DNA of 64,000 nucleotides from Candidatus Wallbacteria bacterium (GTDB taxonomy: Bacteria; Muiribacteriota; UBA6191; JACPRK01). A program made the position numbers and the translations under genes. Positions within the stretch are counted from its first letter, which is position 1; each line of letters starts with the position of its first letter. This document shows, piece after piece, positions 44,817 through 53,363 of the stretch. The notes beneath the pieces are model-generated. The model saw only the letters and a program-made list of their open reading frames with translations. It did no database searches and was not told the DNA's origin. Location of the stretch: assembly GCA_016213845.1 (NCBI GenBank), contig JACQZN010000028.1, forward strand, positions 1 to 64,000, written 5' to 3'.

Positions 44817-46904
44817 TTGAAGATTCTCATCCTCACGATCGTGCTCCTGGCGACGCTTTTCGGCGCGTTCGTCATGGACCGCGTGCGCTGGGTCCAGGCC
44901 GGGCACGGCACGCGCGGCGCTGCGGATGACGACACGGCCCAGCTCTTCACGGCACCCGGGTACTCGACGCGATTCGATCGCGTGCTGGTGGTGGTGGTGC
45001 TGCCGCTGTTGGGCACGTACCTGGTCAGTGTCATCAAGTGCCTGGCGCCGCCCGGCGAGTGGCAGTTCTACCTGGGGTTGATGCATTCGGTCGTCCTGGC
45101 CGTGTCCGTCTGGAAATGCGTCTGGAGCGCGGCGGACATGCCATCGGACATCTCGCCCAGGACCCGGGCGCTGGCTATCGACTGGTACCGCGCCACCTGG
45201 GCCTGGACCGTGGCCGGCATTCTTGGTTTCTCACTCACGCAGCTCTTCATGTCGCCGCCCTCGGAGATCATCGCCGGCGCGGGAAAGTGCGTCGGCCTGC
45301 TGATCGCACACTGGTGTTTCCGATACTTCGTGGACCTGTCGTTTCCGGCCAACGAGGAGAACGAGACGCTGGAGCGCGAGGCCGAGCGTGTCGCCGACAC
45401 CCTGACGTTGCCGATGCGGCTGGTGATCGGCTTCACGCTGCTGGTGGCGGAGGTGCTCACGGGGTGGTTCTCGGGTCACGACAAGGTGATCACGGCGGAT
45501 TTGTACCCCAAGTACTTCGTGGCCGTGGCGTGGCTTCTCTGGTGGCGAGTGGGACTGGCATCCAGACGGATGGCGAAGGCGCTGCCGGGTTACCGGCTCT
45601 GGAGCGTGCGTAAGGGGCTGGAGTTGGTGAGGCCGATGTGCTTCGTCGACCGCGAGGTGCGGATCGGGATGCCGCAAGGGTGGACGCCCGAGCTGCTCTA
45701 CCGGCGTTCCAGGGACCCGGCGCACGGTGTCTGGGACCTGGTGCTCCAGGCGATGGTGCTGTTCTCGGCCTACTCGACGCCGGTCCTGGCGCTGGTGCCG
45801 CAGGCCGGGATGGGGCCTGGGCTCCCGTTCTTCTGGGTCGCGGCAGCCGTGGCGGCGGTGGGGACCTGCGCGCTGGCTGGCGAGAGGTGGTTCGTTCTGA
45901 CGGCGGCCCCGCTGGTGACAGTGACGCTGGCGCTGGCGTGGCTGCTGAGCCCGGAAGTGGCCTACGGCTTCCCGGTGGCGAGCGCGATCGCCATCATGTG
46001 GATGTGGGTGCGGGTGGCGGAGCTGGCCAATCCCTCGCCGATGGTAGCGGCCGGGCGGCCGGGGAGATGGTGGATCGCGACGTTGCCGGTGGGGGCCGGT
46101 GCGGTCCGGCGCTTCGAGAGGCCGGTCGCGGAGTTGCCGTGGTCGGGCTGGATCGCGATCGGGGCGGCCGACGACGTCCCGTGGTCGAAGCTCTGGCGGC
46201 CTCGCGTGCCTCGGGGGAGCGTGCGGGTCGGGGTGGTCCTGGCTGTGCTGGTGGTGCTGGGGCTCTTCGCGCAGCCGTTCCACCAGTTTGCGCGGGAGGT
46301 GGCCCCGCTCGCGCCGCTCTGGTCCAGGGACCAGCTGCCGGTTGCGGCGCTGCTGGCAAGAGGCCGGACGACCGAGGCGCTCTTTCACGCGCGGGCGGCA
46401 TCGCAGCTGGCCCCGGAGTCGGCGTTCGGGCAGCTGGTGGTGGCCCAGGCCGCGCACGACGAGGGGCTGGCGGACGAGGCAGCGAGGGCACTGGAGACTG
46501 CGCGGCGAAGGCTGGGGCGGTGGGCGCCGGAGAGGCTTCTGAGGCTGGAGGCTGGAATGGCGCGGGAGAAGCGGCTGGCGGCTCAGGCCGGACAGCTGCG
46601 AGTCTTGGCTTCGATTGGCGGGGAGCCGCTGGAGGCGCTGCGGAAGATGGAGCATGCGCGGCTGCTGAGGACGGTTTCGCACAGCTGGCTGGGTTACGCC
46701 TCGGAGAAGGCCGCAGCGCGGCGCGCGTGGGTGATCGCGGGCGAGGCGGCGGGCCAGATGCCGGCCAACGAGACGGCCCGGCTCGACTGGCTTCTGAGGA
46801 CCATAGACTTCGAGCGCGCCCGGCTCGAGGACTCGTTGGCTCCGGATCATCCCGCGGGGCGATGGACTCTCTTTGAAGCCATCGCCGGCCACCGGGTCCA
46901 CTGA
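44817..46904 (+). CDS. Polytopic membrane protein with C-terminal TPR-like region
   Basis: 695 residues from TTG 44817 (weak AAGGGG upstream). About ten to twelve membrane helices occupy residues 1-490. A soluble domain from about 510 carries TPR-like helices (LPVAALLARGRTTEALFHARAASQLAPESAFGQLVVAQAAHDEG). I do not recognise the N-terminal family. It may continue the operon from 43857 (51-bp gap). Confidence 0.55.
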   Translation: MKILILTIVLLATLFGAFVMDRVRWVQAGHGTRGAADDDTAQLFTAPGYSTRFDRVLVVVVLPLLGTYLVSVIKCLAPPGEWQFYLGLMHSVVLAVSVWKCVWSAADMPSDISPRTRALAIDWYRATWAWTVAGILGFSLTQLFMSPPSEIIAGAGKCVGLLIAHWCFRYFVDLSFPANEENETLEREAERVADTLTLPMRLVIGFTLLVAEVLTGWFSGHDKVITADLYPKYFVAVAWLLWWRVGLASRRMAKALPGYRLWSVRKGLELVRPMCFVDREVRIGMPQGWTPELLYRRSRDPAHGVWDLVLQAMVLFSAYSTPVLALVPQAGMGPGLPFFWVAAAVAAVGTCALAGERWFVLTAAPLVTVTLALAWLLSPEVAYGFPVASAIAIMWMWVRVAELANPSPMVAAGRPGRWWIATLPVGAGAVRRFERPVAELPWSGWIAIGAADDVPWSKLWRPRVPRGSVRVGVVLAVLVVLGLFAQPFHQFAREVAPLAPLWSRDQLPVAALLARGRTTEALFHARAASQLAPESAFGQLVVAQAAHDEGLADEAARALETARRRLGRWAPERLLRLEAGMAREKRLAAQAGQLRVLASIGGEPLEALRKMEHARLLRTVSHSWLGYASEKAAARRAWVIAGEAAGQMPANETARLDWLLRTIDFERARLEDSLAPDHPAGRWTLFEAIAGHRVH

Positions 46905-46910
46905 CCCCGC

Positions 46911-46985
46911 GCCCCGCTCACCCTGAGCCTGTCGAAGGGGCATCCAGAGCAGACCGCGGAGCGGTCGTGTCGAAGGAGCCTCTCG
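46911..46985 (+). repeat. REP-like element (CCTGAGCCTGTCGAAGG type)
   Basis: CTCACCCTGAGCCTGTCGAAGG (46917-46938) is followed by the hairpin GACCGC-GGA-GCGGTC (46952-46966) and a second GTCGAAGGAG box. The TTCGACAGGCTCAGGG sequence (minus strand) is a repeat unit recurring in many bacterial genomes. It lies between convergent genes, where such units are usually found. Confidence 0.6.
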
Positions 46986-47024
46986 CGCCGGCCGGCGCAC
47001 GCTCGCGCAGTCACCGAGTTTCCG

Positions 47025-48479
47025 TCAACCTTTGATGCAGCCGACGGGGCGAAGGCGCACGACCTTGCGGCTCACGCCGGCCTCGTGCATCACGTCGACG
47101 ACGGATGCGACGTCCTTGTAGGCCTCGGGCATCTCCTCGGCCAGCGTCTTGTAGCCGCGCGCCATCACGGTGACGCCGCGTTCGGCCAGCTCCCGCACGA
47201 TGTTGCGGCCGCGAGAATCCCTTGTCGCCTGGTGGCGGCTCTTGAGCCGGCCCGCCCCGTGGCAGCTGGAGCCGAACGTGAGATCGAGTGCCTTGTCGGA
47301 ACCGACGCAGACGAAGCTATAGCGCCCCATGTCTCCCGGGATCAGCACGGGCTGGCCGATGTCCCGGTAGAGCGGCGGCACCAGGGGATGGCCCGGCGGC
47401 AGGCAGCGCGTGGCGCCCTTCCTGTGGACGCAGAGCTCGCGGATCTGGCCGTCGACGTCGTGCGTCTCGAGCTTGGCCACATTGTGGCAGACGTCGTAGA
47501 CGAGCCGGAAGTTGAGCTCGCGGGGCGAAACTCCGAGCGAGCGGAGCAGCGCCCCTTCGGCCAGGTGCATCATCGCCTGGCGGTTGGCCCAGGCGAAGTT
47601 GGCGGCGGCCGACATCGCGCCCAGATACCCACGCCCCTCCGGGGAGTCGACGGGTGCGCAGGCGAGTTGCCGGTCGGGCACGGGGATGTTGTACTTGCGC
47701 AGCGCCACGTCCATCGTCTGCAGGAAGTCCTCGCAAACCTGGTACCCCAGGCCGCGCGAGCCGCTGTGGATGAAGAGGGCGAGGATGCCGATATCGAGGC
47801 CCAGCCGCCGCGCGACGTCGGGATCGAAGACCTGATCGACCACCTGCAGCTCGACGAAGTGGTTGCCGCTGCCGAGCGTGCCGAGCTGATCAGCGCCGCG
47901 ATCCTTGGCGCGGTCACTGACGCGGTCTGGATCGGCGGCCGGGAGGCGGCCGTTCTCTTCGGTGCAGGCCAGGTCGTGCTCGGTGGCCATCCCGCGCGCC
48001 ACCAGCGCGTGCGCGCCGCCGGCCAGCACCTCGTCCAGCTCGCGGCGCGAGAGCTTTTTGACCGCGCCGGAGCTTCCGACGCCGCACGGGATGGTCTGGT
48101 AGAGCGCCGTCACCATGTCCTTGAGCCGGTGGGCGACGTCATGGAAGTGGATGTCGGTGGCCGCCAGCCGTACGCCGCAATTGATGTCGTAGCCGACGCC
48201 TCCGGGAGAGATCACGCCTCCCTCGCGGGGATCGGTCGCAGCCACGCCGCCGATGGGGAAGCCGTAGCCCCAGTGAATGTCGGGCATCGCCAGCGAGTAC
48301 TTCACGATCCCTTTCAGGTGCGCCACGTTGGCGACCTGCAAGAGGCTCTGGTCCTGGGCCAGCGTCGACATCATCGCCTCGTCGGCGAAAACCCGGCCTG
48401 GCACCAGCATGCCGGCTGTCTCCTCGATCTCCCAGAGCCAGGGAGCCAGACGCTTCAGCCGCAGATCGGTCAGCTCCAT
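47025..48479 (-). CDS. rtcB: RNA-splicing ligase RtcB
   Basis: 484 residues, the long RtcB form that needs archease. The ATG at 48479 has AAGGAG 7 bp before it. Metal and active-site blocks are intact: GGVGYDINCGVRL (metal-binding Cys), GSGNHF, IHSGSRGLGYQV, and SCHGAGR with the His that becomes guanylylated. It joins RNA 3'-phosphate or 2',3'-cyclic phosphate ends to 5'-OH ends, repairing or splicing tRNA and rRNA, with GTP and Mn2+. Archease sits immediately upstream in the same operon. Confidence 0.96.
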   Translation of the reverse strand: MELTDLRLKRLAPWLWEIEETAGMLVPGRVFADEAMMSTLAQDQSLLQVANVAHLKGIVKYSLAMPDIHWGYGFPIGGVAATDPREGGVISPGGVGYDINCGVRLAATDIHFHDVAHRLKDMVTALYQTIPCGVGSSGAVKKLSRRELDEVLAGGAHALVARGMATEHDLACTEENGRLPAADPDRVSDRAKDRGADQLGTLGSGNHFVELQVVDQVFDPDVARRLGLDIGILALFIHSGSRGLGYQVCEDFLQTMDVALRKYNIPVPDRQLACAPVDSPEGRGYLGAMSAAANFAWANRQAMMHLAEGALLRSLGVSPRELNFRLVYDVCHNVAKLETHDVDGQIRELCVHRKGATRCLPPGHPLVPPLYRDIGQPVLIPGDMGRYSFVCVGSDKALDLTFGSSCHGAGRLKSRHQATRDSRGRNIVRELAERGVTVMARGYKTLAEEMPEAYKDVASVVDVMHEAGVSRKVVRLRPVGCIKG

Positions 48480-48507
48480 CGAACGCTCCTTCGGATTGGG
48501 TCGATTC

Positions 48508-48948
48508 TCATAGGTCCACGATGAAGAACGCCCGCCAGCCGCGCGCCGTCGACTCGACACGCAGCTTGTGACGCGTGACGGCCTTCACCTCGCAGCGGAA
48601 CCGGTGGCGCTCCCAGTCGAGCTCCTCGCCGCCGATTTGCGCCGATAGCCGCGAGCCCCCGGCCGTCCGGACCTGGAAGCGGCGGCCCAGGAAGTGGCGC
48701 GTCTCGAAGAGGAAGAGCACCTCCGAGAGCCAGCGCACCAGGAGCTCGGAGGTGCCCGCGGCCTCCAGCTCCAGGGCCAGCTCGCGGCGGTCCTGCACGG
48801 CTCCGGGCTCTACCAGCAGTTCCGTGACCGCCTGGGCCGCCGATGCAAGCAGGCCGTCCAGGTCGGGAGCCTTGACGAACACGCCCATGTCCGCAGTGTG
48901 GGCCAAGAGCCGGTAGCGCGCCGGGGTCGCAGTCTCCATCAGCCGCAT
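48508..48948 (-). CDS. Archease, RtcB activator
   Basis: 146 residues. Start 48948 has GGAGG 7 bp upstream; a second ATG at 48939 is possible. Typical archease blocks: LLAHTADMGVFVKA (metal-binding Asp), LFLFETRHFLGR, KAVTRHKLRVE and the ending RAFFIVDL. It speeds guanylylation of RtcB and multiple turnover. It ends 28 bp before the RtcB start, so the activator is made first. Confidence 0.95.
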   Translation of the reverse strand: MRLMETATPARYRLLAHTADMGVFVKAPDLDGLLASAAQAVTELLVEPGAVQDRRELALELEAAGTSELLVRWLSEVLFLFETRHFLGRRFQVRTAGGSRLSAQIGGEELDWERHRFRCEVKAVTRHKLRVESTARGWRAFFIVDL

Positions 48949-49012
48949 CCTACTGCCTCCGCCGTGCGAGGGCCAACCGGCCGTTGAGCTAGAATCAGGA
49001 GTCGCCAGCGCC

Positions 49013-50980
49013 ATGACCGACTCCATCGCCGACCGGCTGCCCAGAGACTTTCCGGCGGAGCTCGCGGACCGGTACCGGCCCGTGCGGCTGCTCGGTGAAG
49101 GTGCGATGGGGCAGGTGTTCGAGGCGGTGCAGACCTCGCTGTCGAGGCGCGTGGCGGTCAAGCTGGTCCGCGCCGACGCGTTTCGCGACATGCAGACGGC
49201 CCGCCGCTTCCAGGAAGAGGCGCGCATTCTCTCCAGGCTTTCGCATCCGAACATCGTCCGGCTGTTCGACGCCGGCTTCGCGGGACAGGGGCCCTACATC
49301 GCCACGGAGCTGGTGGAAGGCGTGACCTGGACCCTCCACCAGGGCCCCCGGCGCATGCCGTGGGAAGAGGCGCTCCTCCTGATGGCGCAGCTTCTCGACG
49401 GCCTGGAGTACTTGCAGAAGAATGGCGTCATTCACCGCGACCTCAAGCCGGACAACATCTTCGTCGTCGGCGGCAGGGTCGTGAAGCTCATCGACTTCGG
49501 CCTCGCCAAGCACCTGGCGCACCGGGTCGACTTGACGCAGGAGGGGTTTGCCGTCGGGACGCCGGTCTACATGTCGCCCGAGCAGATCCTGGGGGAGGAG
49601 GTGTCGCCCGCCTGGGACGTGTACGCAGCGGGGGTGATCCTCTATCGGGCGTTGTCGGGGCGCTTTCCCTTTCCGACGGGATCGACGCAGGAGCTCGTGG
49701 CTGCGAAAGTCGAGAGCGAGCCCGATCCGCTGGCGCGATTTCTGCCGGCGGCGCCGGGCTGGCTGCAGGCCGCGGTGGATGGCAGCTTGACGGTCGAGGC
49801 AGGCCGGAGGATTCAAACGGTGAAGCAGATGCGAGAGGCTCTGGCGCCAGGGCTGGCAACGCTCGATGCGTCGCAGCTCGTGGCGCGGCCGGCGAGCACG
49901 CCCGCCTCCCGCGCGGCGCGGACTGCCAGGCCCGCCCCCGCCGTGGCGAGGCGGGGCAGGCCGATGGCTGCTGCGGCGGCGGTGGGAGTGGCCGTCGTGT
50001 GCGCGGCGCTCTGGTTTCTGTTGCCCACGAGGGAGCGAGGGTCCGTGACGGAGCCTGCGGCCGGGCGTCTGCCGGCGAGCCTGAGGAGCGCGGCGGCCGC
50101 GACCGGGGCGGAGCGGCTCGGCGCCACCGGGAGCCCGGGCAGCGCGTCCGGGGCGCGGCAACAGGGCGGCGCCGGGAGCTTCGAAGGCGCTGTCCGGCGG
50201 CTGGAGGAGCTGCGACGCGCGGTGAAGGCGTGCGGCTTCGATCAGGCGCGGGACGCCGTCTTCCACACGGCGGGCCGAGGGATGACGGTCGGGCAGAAGG
50301 CGGCGAAGCTCGAGGCCTGCGCGGCCGCCGCGCGGCTGAGGGAGAGGCTGGATGCGACCGTCGAGCTCGTGGCGCGGGACGGATTCCACGAGGCGGTGCC
50401 GCTCGCGTCGGTTCAGCCGTTCTACGACTCGCTCAAGGACCTGCGGCGCACCGATCACTTCTGCGCGGTCCTCGGCATCCCCTGGAAGAGCGGGGTGGAG
50501 CGGCTGGAGAGCCCGCGCTGGAAGCTCCGCACCGAGACGACGCTTTCCGCCGGGCCGGGACTGACGATCGCGGAGCGGGAGGTGGCGCTCGAGGGGCGGG
50601 TCGACTTCGAGTCGAAGGCGCTGGCGGCCTGGGACCCGCTGGGGAAGAAGCCGGTCTTTCGCCAGCTCTACATGGTGACGTTCGACGCGCCCACGACGGG
50701 GGAGGCGGCCGAGCTCGTACTGTGCTCTCGAGACCTGCCGCCGGGCGGCGCCTACGAGGTCTGGATCGCCGGGGGCGAGGCGCCGGCGGCGCTTTGGTTC
50801 CATCGAGAGCCGATGGCGAAGGAGCCCTGCCTGTTTCACGCCTTCGATGCGCGATGCCTGAAGCGGGGACAGCTGGCGGTAACCGTCCGGTACTCGACGC
50901 CCGTGGCCGAGCTGCGCCGGATGAAGTCGAGATTGGACCGGCTGGCGATCCGGTACGTGACTCCCGCGGCCAGCCGGTGA
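49013..50980 (+). CDS. Membrane Ser/Thr protein kinase with extracytoplasmic tail
   Basis: 655 residues. Kinase domain 20-290: glycine loop LLGEGAMGQVFEA, catalytic Lys in VAVKLV, catalytic loop VIHRDLKPDNIF, DFG in LIDFGLAK and the APE-like SPEQ. A basic linker, one membrane helix (about 322-343, AAAAAVGVAVVCAALWFLLP) and a ~310-residue C-terminal part follow. That part ends in a beta-rich domain (LYMVTFDAPTTGEAAELVLC), presumably periplasmic and the sensor. It is PknB-like in topology but has no PASTA repeats. Divergent from archease; TAGAAT at 48990-48995 is a plausible -10. Confidence 0.9.
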   Translation: MTDSIADRLPRDFPAELADRYRPVRLLGEGAMGQVFEAVQTSLSRRVAVKLVRADAFRDMQTARRFQEEARILSRLSHPNIVRLFDAGFAGQGPYIATELVEGVTWTLHQGPRRMPWEEALLLMAQLLDGLEYLQKNGVIHRDLKPDNIFVVGGRVVKLIDFGLAKHLAHRVDLTQEGFAVGTPVYMSPEQILGEEVSPAWDVYAAGVILYRALSGRFPFPTGSTQELVAAKVESEPDPLARFLPAAPGWLQAAVDGSLTVEAGRRIQTVKQMREALAPGLATLDASQLVARPASTPASRAARTARPAPAVARRGRPMAAAAAVGVAVVCAALWFLLPTRERGSVTEPAAGRLPASLRSAAAATGAERLGATGSPGSASGARQQGGAGSFEGAVRRLEELRRAVKACGFDQARDAVFHTAGRGMTVGQKAAKLEACAAAARLRERLDATVELVARDGFHEAVPLASVQPFYDSLKDLRRTDHFCAVLGIPWKSGVERLESPRWKLRTETTLSAGPGLTIAEREVALEGRVDFESKALAAWDPLGKKPVFRQLYMVTFDAPTTGEAAELVLCSRDLPPGGAYEVWIAGGEAPAALWFHREPMAKEPCLFHAFDARCLKRGQLAVTVRYSTPVAELRRMKSRLDRLAIRYVTPAASR

Positions 50981-50990
50981 AAGGCGGTCC

Positions 50991-51452
50991 CTAGCGGCGC
51001 GAGGCGGAGAGCTGCTGGCGCTGGCGCTCCGCAAGCTTCTCCATCTCGTTGCGATAGGCGGCGACGGCCGCCGCAGATGGCAGGGTCTGTTTCGGCGGCT
51101 TGCCGGTGCGGCCGTAAGTCCAGTTCTCGCCCGTGACGACGGTCTTCGAGGGCGCGAAGATGGAGGTACGGGCAGGCTTCACGGGCCGGGTTGCGATCGT
51201 CGGAATCACCTCGGCGGGTCCGGCGGATGATTTGAGGTAGAGGACCACGGCCGCCGCGAGGACGACGAGCCCGCCGGCGGCGGCGGGCCAGACGGCACGG
51301 CGTCCGGGAGCGCCCTGGGCGACCGGCAGCAGCACGGTCGTGCGGGCGGTTCCGGGCGAGACGGCCGCGGCGCGGTCCGGAGCTTCCCCCGGCTCGAGGA
51401 CTGCGAAGACGCGAGTGGGCCTGGGTCGGCCCGAGTTGTGGAAGTAGGCCAC
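50991..51452 (-). CDS. Small single-pass membrane protein, unknown
   Basis: 153 residues. N-terminal cytoplasmic part with Pro/Arg, one membrane helix near 55-72 (WPAAAGGLVVLAAAVVLYLK), then a Lys/Thr/Pro segment and a terminal helix (AYRNEMEKLAERQRQQLSASRR). Convergent with the kinase, whose stop is 10 bp away. No recognised domain. Confidence 0.5.
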   Translation of the reverse strand: MAYFHNSGRPRPTRVFAVLEPGEAPDRAAAVSPGTARTTVLLPVAQGAPGRRAVWPAAAGGLVVLAAAVVLYLKSSAGPAEVIPTIATRPVKPARTSIFAPSKTVVTGENWTYGRTGKPPKQTLPSAAAVAAYRNEMEKLAERQRQQLSASRR

Positions 51453-51485
51453 CGGCTCTGAAGATAGGGCCGCCGGGGGTCGCTG

Positions 51486-52679
51486 TCAACGTGAGCCGGC
51501 GCGAGCGTAGCTCCGCGCCATGGCGATGCGCTCGGAGGTCGGCGGATGCGTGAAGAGGAGCCAGACGGCCAGCGGCGGCGGGTCGGGGTCCGAGAGGTTC
51601 TGGCGCGCCAGCTGCTCCTCGGCGCGGATGAAGGCCTCGGCCTTGTTCGTGTAGCGGAGCGACAGAAAGTCGGCCTGCGCCTCGATGGCGCGCGAGACGG
51701 CGTTCTCGACCGGCAGGCAGGCGACTCGCAGGATGAAGACCGTCAGCAGGATCGCCGGTACGTCGCGCGGGGTGGGAACCGGGAACAGTGCCGAGAAGAG
51801 CATCATCGCGGCAGCCAGTCCGACCAGGGCGAGCGCGGTACCGAGGGCCACGTGGCCGGCGCGCCAGTGGCCCAGCTCGTGGGCCAGGACCAGCTCGGCC
51901 TCGTCAGCGCGGGAAGCTTCCAGGAAGGTGTCCCAGAGCGCGATCCGCTCGGTCGGCCCCAGACCGTTGACGAAGGCGTTGCCCTTGGTCGTGCGATGGC
52001 TGACGAGCGCCACCGACAGCCGGGCGGGATCGAACCCCGCGCGGCGCGCAAGCTCGATGAGCCGCTCGGAGCCGGGTGTTCCTTTCAGCGGGACATAGCG
52101 GTCGAAGAGCGGATCGATGAGGAGCGGCTGCGCGGTGACCAGGGCGAGGGTGCCGGCGGAAAGCACGGCGGTGGACACCAGCCACCAGCGCCGGCCGAAG
52201 CGGCCGGCAGCCCAGATGACGGCCGCCGCCGCGGCGATGGTCACACACCCCGCGAGCGCGTGCTCCAGCAGCTGCTCGGAGAGCCAGGCCCAGGTCGACT
52301 GGCGCGTCAGGCCGTAGGCTCGGTCCAGCAGATGCCCCGAGGCGAAGCCGAAGGTCAGGGAGAGACTGCGCGCCAGGGCGGTACAGGCCAGGGCGATTGC
52401 CGCGGCTCGCCTCACCGGCGACAGTCGCGCCACGGCCGTCTCGAGGGCCCGGCTGACGGGCGGGGAGGCCAGCGCCAGCCAGAGAGCCAGCTGCGCCCCG
52501 CAGGCCAGCGCGAACCAGCCATACCGCGTCCTGCAATAGGCCGACGCCGCCGTGTAGGGCCCGGCGCCGAGCCGCGCCAGCATCTCGGATGCGCCCTGCG
52601 GGTGAGGCCAGAAGCAGAGCTCGATGATGAGCCATGCGGGAAGCACGGTGAGCAGAGCGAGCGCCATCCGCCGGTTCAT
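51486..52679 (-). CDS. M48 family (Ste24-like) membrane metallopeptidase
   Basis: 397 residues. Membrane helices lie at 5-25, 60-80, 100-120, 145-175 and 275-310. The catalytic zinc motif is ELVLAHELGHWRAGH; the third ligand is probably the Glu in AIEAQADFLSLR. The ending FTHPPTSERIAMARSYA is the usual M48 HPP-S-R block. Start 52679 begins the first helix. It cleaves membrane or secretory proteins, in the role of CAAX-protease or HtpX-like quality control. Divergent from the acyl carrier protein gene. Confidence 0.93.
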   Translation of the reverse strand: MNRRMALALLTVLPAWLIIELCFWPHPQGASEMLARLGAGPYTAASAYCRTRYGWFALACGAQLALWLALASPPVSRALETAVARLSPVRRAAAIALACTALARSLSLTFGFASGHLLDRAYGLTRQSTWAWLSEQLLEHALAGCVTIAAAAAVIWAAGRFGRRWWLVSTAVLSAGTLALVTAQPLLIDPLFDRYVPLKGTPGSERLIELARRAGFDPARLSVALVSHRTTKGNAFVNGLGPTERIALWDTFLEASRADEAELVLAHELGHWRAGHVALGTALALVGLAAAMMLFSALFPVPTPRDVPAILLTVFILRVACLPVENAVSRAIEAQADFLSLRYTNKAEAFIRAEEQLARQNLSDPDPPPLAVWLLFTHPPTSERIAMARSYARAGSR

Positions 52680-52714
52680 GCCGGCGATTCTACGACGCCG
52701 ATGCCGCGTGGCGC

Positions 52715-52743
52715 TTGAACTGGGCGCCATTTCCTGATATAAT
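52715..52743 (+). promoter_or_regulatory. Strong sigma-70-type promoter of the ACP gene
   Basis: TTGAAC (52715-52720), 17-bp spacer, TATAAT (52738-52743): the best promoter match in the window, with a perfect -10. Transcription would start about 60 bp before the ACP ATG. Confidence 0.75.
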
Positions 52744-52811
52744 GCGGCTCCCGTTGCCTCCGGAGCCGGTGGGCCCGGGTTGTTCTGCTGCGGAGAAGGA
52801 GCGGCATTCCG

Positions 52812-53201
52812 ATGATGAATCGCGACGAGATTTATGGCAAGGTCAAGCGCTGTCTGAATCAGGCCCTCGGAGTCGAGGAGGAGCGCATGAAGCCGGACAC
52901 GTCGCTCACGCGCGATCTCGAAGCCGAGTCGATCGACTTCGTCGACATCATCTTCCGTATGGAGAAGGCCTTCGGCCTCAAGATTCCACAGGGAGAGCTC
53001 TTCCCGCAGGAGATCTTCAGCAACAAGCAGTACGTCAGCGCCGGCAAGCTGACCGGCGAGGGTCTGAACGTCCTGCGCACGCGCTACCCCTACATCGACC
53101 TGAGCGACGTCAACGGCGATCTCCCCGTCTCCGATCTCGCCAAGTACTACACGGTCGACATGCTCGTGAAGTACGTCGAGCACAAGCTCAGCGTCCAGTA
53201 G
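52812..53201 (+). CDS. Acyl carrier protein, extended form
   Basis: 129 residues; typical ACPs have about 80. The ATG at 52812 has AAGGAG 10 bp upstream (a second ATG follows at once). The phosphopantetheine Ser is Ser40 in EAESIDFVDI, where DSL is replaced by ESI. Acidic helices before and after match the ACP fold. An insert of about 50 residues (PQEIFSNKQYVSAGKLTGEGLNVLRTRYPYIDL) precedes the last helix. Specialised ACPs for lipid or secondary-metabolite synthases can have such additions. No FAS or PKS gene is adjacent, so its partner enzymes are elsewhere. Confidence 0.88.
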   Translation: MMNRDEIYGKVKRCLNQALGVEEERMKPDTSLTRDLEAESIDFVDIIFRMEKAFGLKIPQGELFPQEIFSNKQYVSAGKLTGEGLNVLRTRYPYIDLSDVNGDLPVSDLAKYYTVDMLVKYVEHKLSVQ

Positions 53202-53213
53202 CCGTCCCTAAGC

Positions 53214-53308
53214 GAGAATCGAGAATTGAGAATCGAGAATCGGGAACCCTTCTCACCTCTCACTTCTCAAGCCTCAAGCCTGATCCCTGACGCCTGATCC
53301 CTGACGCC
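53214..53308 (+). repeat. Cluster of short tandem repeats
   Basis: Four copies of GAGAATC (one ends in T) at 53214-53241, two of TCAAGCC at 53267-53280, and two identical 14-mers TGATCCCTGACGCC at 53281-53308. It lies between the ACP gene and the dehydrogenase-synthetase fusion gene. Such composite tandem blocks could vary in copy number between strains. Confidence 0.7.
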
Positions 53309-53363
53309 CGCCGTGACCGGCGTCATTGACACCGGGCGCCTCCGGGTCCAACCTGTAGCGTCG

